Below are positions 1-6,054 of a stretch of 9,598 bases of DNA, piece by piece (the stretch's first letter is position 1; the number at the start of each line of letters is the position of its first letter). The notes under the pieces were generated by a model that made no database searches, was not told the DNA's origin, and saw only the letters and a program-made list of their open reading frames with translations. Both the position numbers and the translations under genes were made by a program. The stretch is from NCBI GenBank assembly GCA_021815655.1, contig JAKAGJ010000038.1, forward strand, positions 1 through 9,598, in the 5' to 3' direction. This DNA is from Deltaproteobacteria bacterium (GTDB taxonomy: Bacteria; Desulfobacterota; Desulfarculia; Desulfarculales; Desulfarculaceae).

Positions 1-2
1 CG

Positions 3-356
3 GCCGCCGCCCCGCCGGCCCGTAGGCCCGATCCGCCCAAGCCCACCCCCCGCGCCGAGGCCCGCCCCGAGGTTCGCCCCGAGGCCAAGGCCGCCCCGGC
101 CAAGCCTCCGGCCAAACCAGCCGCCAAGCCGGCGGCCGAGTCACCGGTCAGTGCCCAGGTCAAGGCCGTGGCCGAGGCGGCCGCCGAGTCCGGCTCGCCC
201 AAGAAGCACAAGGTGGTATACGTGGTCAAGCGCGGCGACACCCTGTTCACCGTGGCTCAGCGCTACAAGGTGACCATGAAGGACCTGCAACGCTGGAACG
301 ACCTCAAGCCCGGGCAACCCATACATCTGGATCAGCGCCTGGAGATTTATCAGTAG
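3..356 (+). CDS. LysM-domain protein, C-terminal end (partial, 5' end outside window)
   Basis: The frame is open from the first complete codon at base 3 to the TAG at 354-356, so only the last 117 residues are visible. The first ~65 residues are a low-complexity Pro/Ala/Lys/Arg-rich linker. The final ~45 residues form one LysM module: a YVVKRGDTL start, an A..Y.V segment, a WNDLK motif and a QRLEIY end. LysM modules bind the GlcNAc backbone of peptidoglycan, so the product is probably a periplasmic or envelope cell-wall protein. A C-terminal LysM after a flexible linker is common in MltD-like lytic transglycosylases and in LysM/M23 peptidases, but the catalytic part lies outside the window, so the enzyme class cannot be stated. 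The next gene converges from the right; the only clear terminator in the gap is oriented for that gene. Confidence 0.85.
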   Translation, partial: AAAPPARRPDPPKPTPRAEARPEVRPEAKAAPAKPPAKPAAKPAAESPVSAQVKAVAEAAAESGSPKKHKVVYVVKRGDTLFTVAQRYKVTMKDLQRWNDLKPGQPIHLDQRLEIYQ

Positions 357-387
357 GCGACCCCGCCCCCTTAGGGCCTTTTTCCCG

Positions 388-421
388 AAAAAATCGCAGG
401 GCCGCCAATCTGGCGGCCCTG
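388..421 (-). terminator. Rho-independent terminator of the UDP-GlcNAc 2-epimerase gene
   Basis: A 10-bp stem (397-406 with 412-421) has a 5-nt loop. On the minus strand it is followed by CGA and six T (plus-strand A run 388-393). It sits about 25 bp past the wecB stop. The other flank lacks a T run, so it works best for leftward transcription. Confidence 0.85.
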
Positions 422-446
422 TCGCGTTATGGCGCGGAAGGTGACC

Positions 447-1544
447 CTAGCCTTGCAGGCGGCGCTGAAGGCTGTCGGCCACGCGGACGGCGGTGTGGCC
501 GTCCCACAGGGGCGGCACCGTGCCCTGGGGCCAGTTGCCGGCCAGGACCTCCTCCAGGCTGGCGGCCAGCCCCGCCGGCGCGATCAGGCGGTTGCTGCCC
601 AGGCGCACGGTCACCGGGCGCTCGGTATTGGGGCGCAGGGTCAGGCAGGGGATGTGCAGGTAGGTGGTTTCCTCCTGGATGCCGCCCGAGTCGGTGATGG
701 CCAGGCGCGCGCCCAGCACCAGGCCCATGAACTGCATGTAGCCCAGTGGCTCCACCAGCTTCAGCCCCGGGGAGGCGGCCAGGTCCAGGAGACCGAACCG
801 CTCCAGGCTGGCGCGGGTGCGCGGGTGCACGGGAAAGACCAGCGGCAACCGTCCGGCCACCGCCGCCAGGGCGGCCATGATTTCCCGCAGCACCGCCGGG
901 TCGTCCACGTTGGCCGGCCGGTGCAGGGTCACCACCCCGTAGCCGCCGGGGCTGAGCCCCAAGGCCCGCCAGGGGGATTCCCGCTCGATGGCCGGGCGCA
1001 ACATCTCCAGGGAATCCATCATGATATTGCCCACCAGCTCGATCTTGTCCGGGCTGATGCCCTCGCGCAGCAGGTTTTGGTCGGCGTCGTCGCTGGGGGT
1101 CCACAACAGGTCGCAAAGCACGTCGGTGACCAGGCGGTTGATCTCCTCGGGCATGGCGCGGTCAAAGGAGCGTAGCCCGGCCTCCAGATGGGCCACCGGC
1201 GCCAGCAGCTTAACGGCGGCCAGGGCGCAGGCCATGGTGGAGTTGACGTCGCCCACCACCACCACCCAGTCGGGCCGCTGATGCAGGAGCACCTCCTCGT
1301 AGGCCGCCAGACAGCGGGCGGTCTGCGCCCCGTGGCTGCCGGAGCCCACCCCCAGGTGCACGTGGGGCTCTGGCAGCCCCAGGTCCCGCAGGAAGGCCTG
1401 GGACATGTTGTAGTCGTAATGCTGGCCGGAATGGATGATGAGGGGCCGGCACCAGGGGCGGCGCTTCAGCTCATGATACAGGGGCGCCACATTCATGAAG
1501 TTGGGCCGGGCGGCGGCCACCAGATGCACGATGCGAGGGGGCAT
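447..1544 (-). CDS. wecB: UDP-N-acetylglucosamine 2-epimerase (non-hydrolysing)
   Basis: This 365-residue cytoplasmic enzyme interconverts UDP-GlcNAc and UDP-ManNAc, supplying ManNAc-type sugars for polysaccharide, O-antigen or capsule synthesis. It has the GT-B-like epimerase fold. Visible motifs are an N-terminal ARPNFMNVAPL loop (12-22), GDVNST with Asp99, HLEAGLRS with Glu121, MPEEINR with Glu133, LHRPANV with His208, and TDSGGIQEE (284-292). The Asp, two Glu and His match the catalytic or UDP-binding residues known from E. coli WecB. Length is normal for the family. I chose the ATG at 1542-1544 over an ATG 20 codons upstream because the epimerase fold begins right after it and GAGGAAG precedes it by about 8 nt. 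No other glycan gene lies nearby, so the end product is unknown. It has its own candidate promoter and terminator and looks monocistronic. Confidence 0.93.
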   Translation of the reverse strand: MPPRIVHLVAAARPNFMNVAPLYHELKRRPWCRPLIIHSGQHYDYNMSQAFLRDLGLPEPHVHLGVGSGSHGAQTARCLAAYEEVLLHQRPDWVVVVGDVNSTMACALAAVKLLAPVAHLEAGLRSFDRAMPEEINRLVTDVLCDLLWTPSDDADQNLLREGISPDKIELVGNIMMDSLEMLRPAIERESPWRALGLSPGGYGVVTLHRPANVDDPAVLREIMAALAAVAGRLPLVFPVHPRTRASLERFGLLDLAASPGLKLVEPLGYMQFMGLVLGARLAITDSGGIQEETTYLHIPCLTLRPNTERPVTVRLGSNRLIAPAGLAASLEEVLAGNWPQGTVPPLWDGHTAVRVADSLQRRLQG

Positions 1545-1599
1545 GGGCGCTCTTCCTCGTTGGGCGGAAGCCGGCCAACCCAGCCCCGCGGCAGGGGTT

Positions 1600-1627
1600 A
1601 TCATACCCTGCTGGCACGCCAGGGCAA
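1600..1627 (-). promoter_or_regulatory. Candidate sigma-70 promoter of wecB
   Basis: On the minus strand, TTGCCC (1627-1622), a 16-bp spacer and TATGAT (1605-1600) lie about 55 bp before the chosen start. The -10 matches consensus at 5 of 6 positions and the -35 at 4 of 6. The predicted 5' UTR is about 50 nt. Confidence 0.5.
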
Positions 1628-1658
1628 GGGCTCTTTGCCTGGCCCGGCGGCGGGCACC

Positions 1659-1690
1659 AAAAGGTCAGCCCCGGCCGGGTGGCCGGGGCT
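1659..1690 (-). terminator. Candidate intrinsic terminator between porB and wecB
   Basis: A perfect 10-bp GC-rich stem (1667-1676 with 1681-1690) has a 4-nt loop. On the minus strand it is followed by TGACC and four T (1662-1659). The plus-strand side is also A/T-rich (TATTATTT), so it may act in both directions. It would end leftward transcripts from the candidate small RNA and any readthrough from porB. The T run is short and starts a few bases after the stem. Confidence 0.55.
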
Positions 1691-1810
1691 TATTATTTCT
1701 ACTAACAGGCCTGGCCGCGTCCGTTGCGGCCTATAGGGGCCCTGCGCGTCGCCGCCCCCGCAAGTGCCTTGACGAAAGGCGACGACGCGCAGGGTTGGGG
1801 GGCAGAGTAG
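1659..1810 (-). ncRNA. Candidate structured small RNA gene, family not recognised
   Basis: This roughly 150-nt transcript is bounded by a good promoter (1816-1844) and an intrinsic hairpin (1667-1690). Its body has no convincing reading frame but folds readily. A 5-bp closing helix pairs the first bases (CTACT, 1810-1806) with AGTAG (1703-1699). A perfect 12-bp arm pairs 1794-1783 with 1751-1740 and contains a nested 5-bp hairpin (1780-1776 with 1770-1766). A 6-bp hairpin pairs 1731-1726 with 1718-1713. Together these make a three-way junction followed by the terminator. I do not recognise it as 6S, SRP, tmRNA, RNase P or a known riboswitch. It could instead be a processed 3' UTR of the por operon. 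The elements are visible; that it is a gene is inference. Confidence 0.4.
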
Positions 1811-1815
1811 TTAAG

Positions 1816-1844
1816 AATGTATCGCTTCCCGGGCTATCAGTCAA
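1816..1844 (-). promoter_or_regulatory. Candidate sigma-70 promoter inside the porB-wecB gap
   Basis: Minus-strand TTGACT (1844-1839), a 17-bp spacer and TACATT (1821-1816) lie in the local A/T-richer stretch. It points leftward but is about 270 bp from the wecB start, with a terminator-like hairpin between, so it more likely drives the structured region than wecB. Confidence 0.5.
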
Positions 1845-1927
1845 GCTCCCAAATGCTAATAAAAACCTATGTCGAAACGTCTGTGTTCCCGGGCGGCTAT
1901 CGGCCTACCCCATGGCAAGGGCGCCGA

Positions 1928-2896
1928 TCAATCGGTTTTTGCCTCCGGATTTGTGGCCTTAACCAGGGCCAAGAGTCTTTCCCAGTCCTGGTCGACGCGT
2001 TTTTGGATGACGGCGATGTCCTCGGGCTTCAGGTGGCGGAAGCGGCGCTGAATCTTGAGGTAGTCCTCCACGGGCTTGGGGTTCTTGACGTCGCGGGAGA
2101 GCACGTAGCGGCCGTCGATCACCTCGTAGAGGGGGAAGATACGCGTGCCCACCACCAGGCGCGCGGTTTCCAGGGAGTCCTCGGGGGCGCAGCGCCAGCC
2201 CGTGGGGCAGGGCGAGAAGATGTGCACGTAGGCCGGACCGGGCACGGTGATGGCCTTCTTGACCTTGTTCATCAGGTCCAGGTGGAAGGCGGGGCTGGCC
2301 GTGGCCACGTAGGGGATGTTGTGGGCCGCGGCGATGGCGGCCATGTTCTTCTTCCAGGTCATCTGGCCCTTGGATTTAAGACCCGCCGGGCTGGTGGTGG
2401 TGCCGGCGCCCCAGGGCGTGGAGCTGCTGCGCTGGATGCCCGTGTTCATGTAGGCCTCGTTGTCCAGGCAGACGTAGGTGAAGTCGTGGCCGCGCTCCAG
2501 GGCGCCGCTGAGCGCCTGCATGCCGATGTCGGCGGTGCCGCCGTCGCCGGCGTAGGCCACGATCTTGGCGCCGTCGTCCTTGATGCGCCCCTTGCGGATC
2601 AGGGCCTTGCGCCCGGCCTCCACGCCGCTGGCCACCGCCGCGGTGTTCTCAAAGGCCACGTGAATCCAGGGCACCTCCCAGGCGGTCTGCGGATAGGGGC
2701 TGGTGATGATCTCCATGCAGCCCGTGGCGCTCACCGCGATCATGGAGCTGCCCACGGCCTTGGCCACCATGCGCAGGGCCAAAACCTCGCCGCAGCCCTG
2801 GCAGCCGCGGTGCCCCCTGGACAAGGGCTCCACCAGGGGGATGTTCTTGGGGGTGATCTTCTCGAAGTTCTTGAGTGCGTCGGCGGCTATGCTCAT
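1928..2896 (-). CDS. porB: Pyruvate (2-oxoacid):ferredoxin oxidoreductase, beta subunit
   Basis: This 322-residue cytoplasmic thiamine-diphosphate and [4Fe-4S] subunit carries out the oxidative decarboxylation of pyruvate to acetyl-CoA with the other Por subunits. The reaction is reversible and the electrons go to ferredoxin. The N-terminal GCQGCGE (Cys32, Cys35), ATGCME (Cys60) and PCPTGW (Cys230) supply the four cluster cysteines expected in this family. The ThDP/Mg site is GDGGTADIG from residue 118 with Asn146 in the LDNEAYMNTGIQRS segment. The stretch around 165-172 and PWIHVAFEN (76-84) are also typical of archaeal-type PorB. The ATG overlaps the porA stop by 4 bp (ATGA), indicating translational coupling. 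Length fits the family. Pyruvate is the likeliest substrate, but a related 2-oxoacid is possible. Confidence 0.93.
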   Translation of the reverse strand: MSIAADALKNFEKITPKNIPLVEPLSRGHRGCQGCGEVLALRMVAKAVGSSMIAVSATGCMEIITSPYPQTAWEVPWIHVAFENTAAVASGVEAGRKALIRKGRIKDDGAKIVAYAGDGGTADIGMQALSGALERGHDFTYVCLDNEAYMNTGIQRSSSTPWGAGTTTSPAGLKSKGQMTWKKNMAAIAAAHNIPYVATASPAFHLDLMNKVKKAITVPGPAYVHIFSPCPTGWRCAPEDSLETARLVVGTRIFPLYEVIDGRYVLSRDVKNPKPVEDYLKIQRRFRHLKPEDIAVIQKRVDQDWERLLALVKATNPEAKTD

Positions 2897-4068
2897 TCCT
2901 TCACCCCCACCATCTCGCAGGTCATCTCGCCACCCGCGGCAAAGGCTTTCCTGGCCTTGTCCAGCATCATCCTGAAATCGGCCCGGGTCACGTCGCGCCC
3001 GCCCAGGCCGGCCACGAAGTTCTGCACCGGCAGATGGTAGCCCTTGGCGTAAAGCAGGCCCCTGAGCTCCGTGGCCACCGGACCCGCCGGCACACCCGGC
3101 GACAAGGCCCGGTCCATGACGATCAGGCCCTTGGCCCCCTGGATGGCCGCCAGGAAATCATCCACCGGGAAGGGACGCCACAGGCGGATGCGCACGCTGC
3201 CCACCTTCACGCCAGCCTCCCGCAGCTCGTCGATGGCCGTCATGCAGGTCTCGCCCAACGAGCCCATGGTGACAAACAGCACCTCGGCGTCCTCGGACCG
3301 GTAGCTCTCGATGGGCTTGTACTGGCGGCCAAACTGTTTGGCAAAGCCCGCCCAGTGCTCCTTCACCACGTCATAAGATCCCAGCAGCGCCTCCAACGAG
3401 GCCTTCTTGGCCTCGGTGTACACCTCGGGCATGCCCACCATGCCCATGCTGATGGGCTGGGCTATGTCCAGACGCTGCTGCGGCTGATAAGGCGGCAGGT
3501 AGGCGTCCACCTCGGCCTGCTCGGGCATCAGCAGCGGCTCGATGACGTGGGTCAGCAAAAAGCCGTCCATGTTCACGATCACCGGCAGGCACACCCGCTT
3601 GTCCTCGGCCACCTTGAAGGCGTGCAGCATCAGGTCCAGCACCTCCTGCCCGTTCTCGGCGAAGGTCTGCACCCAGCCGATGTCGCGCTCGGCCATGATG
3701 TCGCTGTGGTCGTTCCAAATATTAAGAGGCCCCGACAAGGCCCGGTTGGCCACCGCCATCACGATGGGCAGACGCATGGCCGAGGCGATGAACAAAATCT
3801 CGTGCATCAACGCCAGACCCTGGGAGCTGGAACTGGTAAACGTGCGCGCACCCGCCGCCGAGGAGCCCACGCAGGCGCTAATGGCGCTGTGCTCGCTCTC
3901 CACCGGCACGAACTCCGCGTCCAGATGCCCGTCGGCCACCAGCTCCGCCAGATGCTCCACGATGTGCGTCTGGGGCGTGATGGGGTACGCCGCCACCACA
4001 TCCACGTTGGCCAGCTTGGCCGCCTCAGCGCAGGCTAGCGATACCTCAAGACCCACACGCCGGGCCAT
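2893..4068 (-). CDS. porA: Pyruvate (2-oxoacid):ferredoxin oxidoreductase, alpha subunit
   Basis: This 391-residue subunit supplies the pyrimidine-binding half of the ThDP active site and the substrate pocket. Visible features are AAYPITPQT (26-34, Thr31), PVESEHSAISA (55-65, Glu57), a TSSQG-type loop near 80-84, and NRALSGPLNIWNDHSD (108-123), followed by NMDGFLLTHV near 166-175. These are the expected conserved blocks of PorA. A transketolase C-terminal-like domain (MGSLGETC... WRPFP) fills the second half. I take the ATG at 4066-4068 because AGGAGG stands about 7 nt upstream and the family begins here; an ATG 8 codons earlier has no such support. The start lies inside porD with a 23-bp overlap, so the porA ribosome-binding site is within porD coding sequence. 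The stop overlaps the porB start. Confidence 0.92.
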   Translation of the reverse strand: MARRVGLEVSLACAEAAKLANVDVVAAYPITPQTHIVEHLAELVADGHLDAEFVPVESEHSAISACVGSSAAGARTFTSSSSQGLALMHEILFIASAMRLPIVMAVANRALSGPLNIWNDHSDIMAERDIGWVQTFAENGQEVLDLMLHAFKVAEDKRVCLPVIVNMDGFLLTHVIEPLLMPEQAEVDAYLPPYQPQQRLDIAQPISMGMVGMPEVYTEAKKASLEALLGSYDVVKEHWAGFAKQFGRQYKPIESYRSEDAEVLFVTMGSLGETCMTAIDELREAGVKVGSVRIRLWRPFPVDDFLAAIQGAKGLIVMDRALSPGVPAGPVATELRGLLYAKGYHLPVQNFVAGLGGRDVTRADFRMMLDKARKAFAAGGEMTCEMVGVKE

Positions 4069-4375
4069 ACTTGTCCTCCTCTTTCTCTTCACGCCATTCG
4101 ATGGCCTGCTTGGGGCACTCGGCGATGCAGATGCCGCAGCCCTTGCAGTAGTAGCTGTCCCACTTGTAATAGCCCTCGGCCGACTCGTCGGGCAGATAGG
4201 CCATGTCAGGGCAGGTGATCCAGCATAGACCGCACTTGATGCACTTGTCGCGGTCGGTCACAGGATAACGCTTGCCCCGCCAGTCGCCCGTGTTGAAGCG
4301 CTTGGCGCTGCCCGCCTCCGGCATGGCCATGCCCAGGGCCAGCTGCCGCCAGGGTACCAATCCTTCGTCAGCCAT
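4046..4375 (-). CDS. porD: Pyruvate:ferredoxin oxidoreductase, delta subunit (2x[4Fe-4S] ferredoxin)
   Basis: This 109-residue ferredoxin-like subunit carries electrons from the catalytic PorAB core to soluble ferredoxin. It has two classical CxxCxxCxxxCP motifs: Cys45, 48, 51, 55 and Cys77, 80, 83, 87, for two [4Fe-4S] clusters. The first ~40 residues (containing KRFNTGDWRGKRP-like sequence) match the short N-terminal extension usual in PorD. A strong GAGGAG sequence precedes the ATG. It starts 4 bp after the porG stop and overlaps porA by 23 bp. A C-terminal acidic tail rich in Glu and Lys ends with a lone Cys (Cys107) that is not part of either motif. Confidence 0.93.
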   Translation of the reverse strand: MADEGLVPWRQLALGMAMPEAGSAKRFNTGDWRGKRYPVTDRDKCIKCGLCWITCPDMAYLPDESAEGYYKWDSYYCKGCGICIAECPKQAIEWREEKEEDKYGPACGS

Positions 4376-4379
4376 GCTC

Positions 4380-4928
4380 CTACTCCTCTATCACCGTCTC
4401 GGCGTAGGCGCGTTCCAGCGCCCGCCGGTTCTTGTCGGCGATCTTGCCGAAACGCTCCGCCAACGGAGCCACGATGCTCTCGGGCTTGATGAGCCCCGCC
4501 GCCTTCATCAACGACCCCAGCATCGTGGTGTTGGTGATGGGCACGCCCAGCTCCTCCTCCGCGATCTTGCTGGCGTCGGCCACCGCCGTGCGCCCACCGA
4601 AACCGCACTCACCGCGCACCGCCGACACCGGCTTACTGCTGTTGGCCACCAGCGTGCCCCCAGGCTTCAATCCCGCCTTCACGTTGGCCGTGGCCAACAG
4701 CGAAGGGTCCAGCACCACCACCACGTCAGGCTCGTAAATCTTCTCCCGCAGCTTGATCGGCGTGTCGCTGATGCGCAAAAATGCCTGCACCGGCGCTCCG
4801 CGCCGCTCAGGACCAAAGCTCGGGAAGGCCTGGGCGTATTTGCCCTCGGCGATGGCCGCCAAAGCCATCAACTCCGCCGAGGTCACCGCCCCCTGACCAC
4901 CACGGCCATGGAAACGTACCTCAATCAT
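4380..4928 (-). CDS. porG: Pyruvate:ferredoxin oxidoreductase, gamma subunit
   Basis: This 182-residue subunit is the first gene of the operon. It has the GRGGQGAVT loop (8-16) of the POR gamma/TPP-POR family and the characteristic FPSFGPERRGAPVQAF block (35-50). In this enzyme class the gamma domain helps bind CoA and stabilises the complex. Length agrees with stand-alone PorG proteins. The ATG at 4926-4928 is preceded by AAGGAG at about 6 nt spacing. The gene order gamma-delta-alpha-beta with overlaps shows the four-subunit arrangement rather than the single-chain fused enzyme. Transcription probably starts near 4973 from the promoter at 4980-5008, with operators on both sides. Confidence 0.93.
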   Translation of the reverse strand: MIEVRFHGRGGQGAVTSAELMALAAIAEGKYAQAFPSFGPERRGAPVQAFLRISDTPIKLREKIYEPDVVVVLDPSLLATANVKAGLKPGGTLVANSSKPVSAVRGECGFGGRTAVADASKIAEEELGVPITNTTMLGSLMKAAGLIKPESIVAPLAERFGKIADKNRRALERAYAETVIEE

Positions 4929-4947
4929 GGGCGACTCCTTGTTTGAA

Positions 4948-4960
4948 ATTGGTCAGACCT
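4948..4960. promoter_or_regulatory. GntR/FadR-type operator, promoter-proximal copy
   Basis: ATTGGTCAGACCT contains the perfect 9-bp palindrome GGTCAGACC. It fits the TGGTnnnACCA-like boxes known for FadR-subfamily GntR regulators such as PdhR, LldR and FadR. Its centre lies about +19 relative to the predicted porG transcription start and just before the ribosome-binding site, where a bound repressor would block RNA polymerase. The regulator gene is not in the window. Confidence 0.65.
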
Positions 4961-4979
4961 GGGATCACCGGCAAAACTC

Positions 4980-5008
4980 ATTGTAATTGCACAAATGGAT
5001 GATGTCAA
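4980..5008 (-). promoter_or_regulatory. Strong sigma-70 promoter of the porGDAB operon
   Basis: Minus-strand TTGACA (5008-5003) is a perfect -35. It is followed by exactly 17 bp and TACAAT (4985-4980, 5 of 6 matches). The predicted start is near 4973, giving a 5' UTR of about 45 nt. It lies between the two identical operator copies. Confidence 0.8.
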
Positions 5009-5033
5009 TCTTCTACCGGGGCACTAGTGATAT

Positions 5034-5046
5034 ATTGGTCAGACCT
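5034..5046. promoter_or_regulatory. GntR/FadR-type operator, upstream copy
   Basis: This is an exact 13-bp copy of the promoter-proximal site in the same orientation, centred about 67 bp upstream of the predicted start. Centre-to-centre distance is 86 bp, about eight helical turns, which would permit looping between two bound dimers. Confidence 0.65.
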
Positions 5047-5100
5047 AAGTCTGCCCTTACCAGGCCGTGCGGGTCGCGGGAGCAAAGAGAGTAACAAGTG

Positions 5101-5118
5101 TATCCGGGCATTCGGATA
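5101..5118. repeat. Short inverted repeat upstream of the por operators
   Basis: TATCCG and CGGATA form a perfect 6-bp inverted repeat with a 6-bp centre. It lies about 135 bp upstream of the predicted por start. It could be an additional regulator site or chance. Confidence 0.3.
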
Positions 5119-5143
5119 TGTCAACCAGCCTGGCCAGGCCTAC

Positions 5144-5184
5144 AAAAAAGCCCCCGCCAGCGCGCGTTGGGCGCCGGCGGGGGC
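5144..5184 (-). terminator. Rho-independent terminator of the Bax-inhibitor-1 family gene
   Basis: A 9-bp GC stem (5150-5158 with 5176-5184), with extra pairing inside (5160-5163 with 5171-5174), is followed on the minus strand immediately by six T (5149-5144). It sits about 28 bp past the stop at 5212 and separates this gene from the por promoter region. Confidence 0.9.
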
Positions 5185-5211
5185 GTAAAAAACTGGCTTG
5201 CCGTGGATGGC

Positions 5212-5940
5212 CTACCTGCGATCGCCGAAGAGGCGCAGCAGCATCAGGAACAGGTTGATGAAGTCCAGATAGAGCTGCAAGGCCCCGAAGATGGCCATCT
5301 TGGAGACGGTCACCTCGTTGGCCGCCTCCAGGACCATGACCCGCAGGCGCTGGGTATCGTAGGCGGTGAGCCCCACGAAGACGCCCACGCCGATGAGGCT
5401 GATGACGTAGTCCATCACCGGCGAGCGGAAGAACATATTGACCAGCGAGGCGATGACGATGCCGATCAGGCCCATGAACAGGAAGGAGCCCCAGGCCGTG
5501 AGGTCCTTCTTGGTGGTGGAGGCCCAGATGCTGGTGATGCCGAAGGTGCCGGCGGTGACCAGGAAGGCCTTCATCACCGAGGCGCCGGTATAGGCCAACA
5601 GCACCATGCTGAGCGTCACGCCATTAAGGGCGGCGTAGAGCACGAAGAGGCCGGCGGCGGTGCCCACCGCCATGCGTTTGATGCCCGCCGAGATGGCCAG
5701 CACCAGGCCGAACTCGCCGATGATGGCCGCCCAGAACCACATGGTGGGGGCGCCGGTGCGCACGTTGAAAAAGATGCTAAGGGCCTCCATCGAAGAGGCC
5801 ATGTACCAGGCCACCAGGGCCGACAAGGCCAGGCCGCCGGCCATCCAGTTGTAGACCCGGCGCATGAAGGCGTTGACCAGGGTTAGTTCGCCGGTGCCGC
5901 CCAAGGTGCGGGGGAAGGGCTGCTGATAATACTGGTTCAT
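5212..5940 (-). CDS. Bax inhibitor-1/YccA family membrane protein
   Basis: This 242-residue inner-membrane protein has about seven hydrophobic helices after a short polar N-terminus. The C-terminal signature of the BI-1 (TMBIM) family is clear: GLTAYDTQRLR (190-200) and GALQLYLDFINLFLMLLRLFG (219-239). Asp195 and Asp226 correspond to the acidic residues that form the pH-sensitive gate in the structurally studied bacterial homologue YetJ, which leaks Ca2+. E. coli relatives are YccA (an FtsH modulator) and YbhL. Physiological role in this organism is unknown. The ATG has GGAG about 13 nt upstream, a slightly long spacing. The gene lies 114 bp downstream of the selenoprotein on the same strand, and a TATAAT box in that gap suggests its own promoter. 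A strong terminator follows. Confidence 0.93.
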   Translation of the reverse strand: MNQYYQQPFPRTLGGTGELTLVNAFMRRVYNWMAGGLALSALVAWYMASSMEALSIFFNVRTGAPTMWFWAAIIGEFGLVLAISAGIKRMAVGTAAGLFVLYAALNGVTLSMVLLAYTGASVMKAFLVTAGTFGITSIWASTTKKDLTAWGSFLFMGLIGIVIASLVNMFFRSPVMDYVISLIGVGVFVGLTAYDTQRLRVMVLEAANEVTVSKMAIFGALQLYLDFINLFLMLLRLFGDRR

Positions 5941-5974
5941 GGCTAATCCGCTCCGTGACTGATGAGGCGTGTCC

Positions 5975-5990
5975 CCCGGCCATGGCCGGG
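5975..5990. repeat. 16-bp perfect palindrome in the leader of the Bax-inhibitor-1 gene
   Basis: CCCGGCCATGGCCGGG reads the same on both strands. It lies 35-50 bp before the start codon and downstream of the TATAAT box, so it would be in the leader RNA or act as an operator. There is no T run beside it, so it is not a terminator. Confidence 0.4.
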
Positions 5991-6003
5991 TGCGATGAAA
6001 TTA

Positions 6004-6009
6004 ATTATA
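6004..6009 (-). promoter_or_regulatory. Candidate -10 box for the Bax-inhibitor-1 family gene
   Basis: A perfect TATAAT on the minus strand stands about 64 bp before the ATG in a short A/T island. The -35 at 17 bp spacing (CTGGCC) is poor, so strength or dependence on an activator is uncertain. Confidence 0.4.
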
Positions 6010-6054
6010 ACAGGCCGGTTCAGGGGCCAGCCATATTTCCCCGGCCCTTGGGCC

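Noticed and set aside
1545..1604. 20-codon N-terminal extension of wecB
   Set aside because: The extra residues (Gly, Ala, Pro, Arg-rich) are not part of the epimerase fold, overlap the predicted promoter and lack a good ribosome-binding site.
1921..1942. CCGATCAATCGG followed by TTTTT on the plus strand, terminator-like
   Set aside because: The stem is only 4-5 bp, no plus-strand gene precedes it, and it overlaps the end of porB.
1817..3040. Long plus-strand open frame of 407 codons
   Set aside because: It lies antisense to porB. Its composition (Gly, Ala, His, Arg-rich) is what GC-rich reverse frames give, and porB on the other strand has complete family motifs.
2875..4038. Long plus-strand open frame of 387 codons
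   Set aside because: It is antisense to porA, His/Arg/Gly-rich and without domains. It is a shadow of a gene with clear motifs.
5098..5886. Plus-strand open frame of 262 codons
   Set aside because: It is antisense to the Bax-inhibitor-1 gene, and its hydrophilic Glu/Asp/His/Gly-rich composition is typical of the reverse complement of membrane-protein codons.
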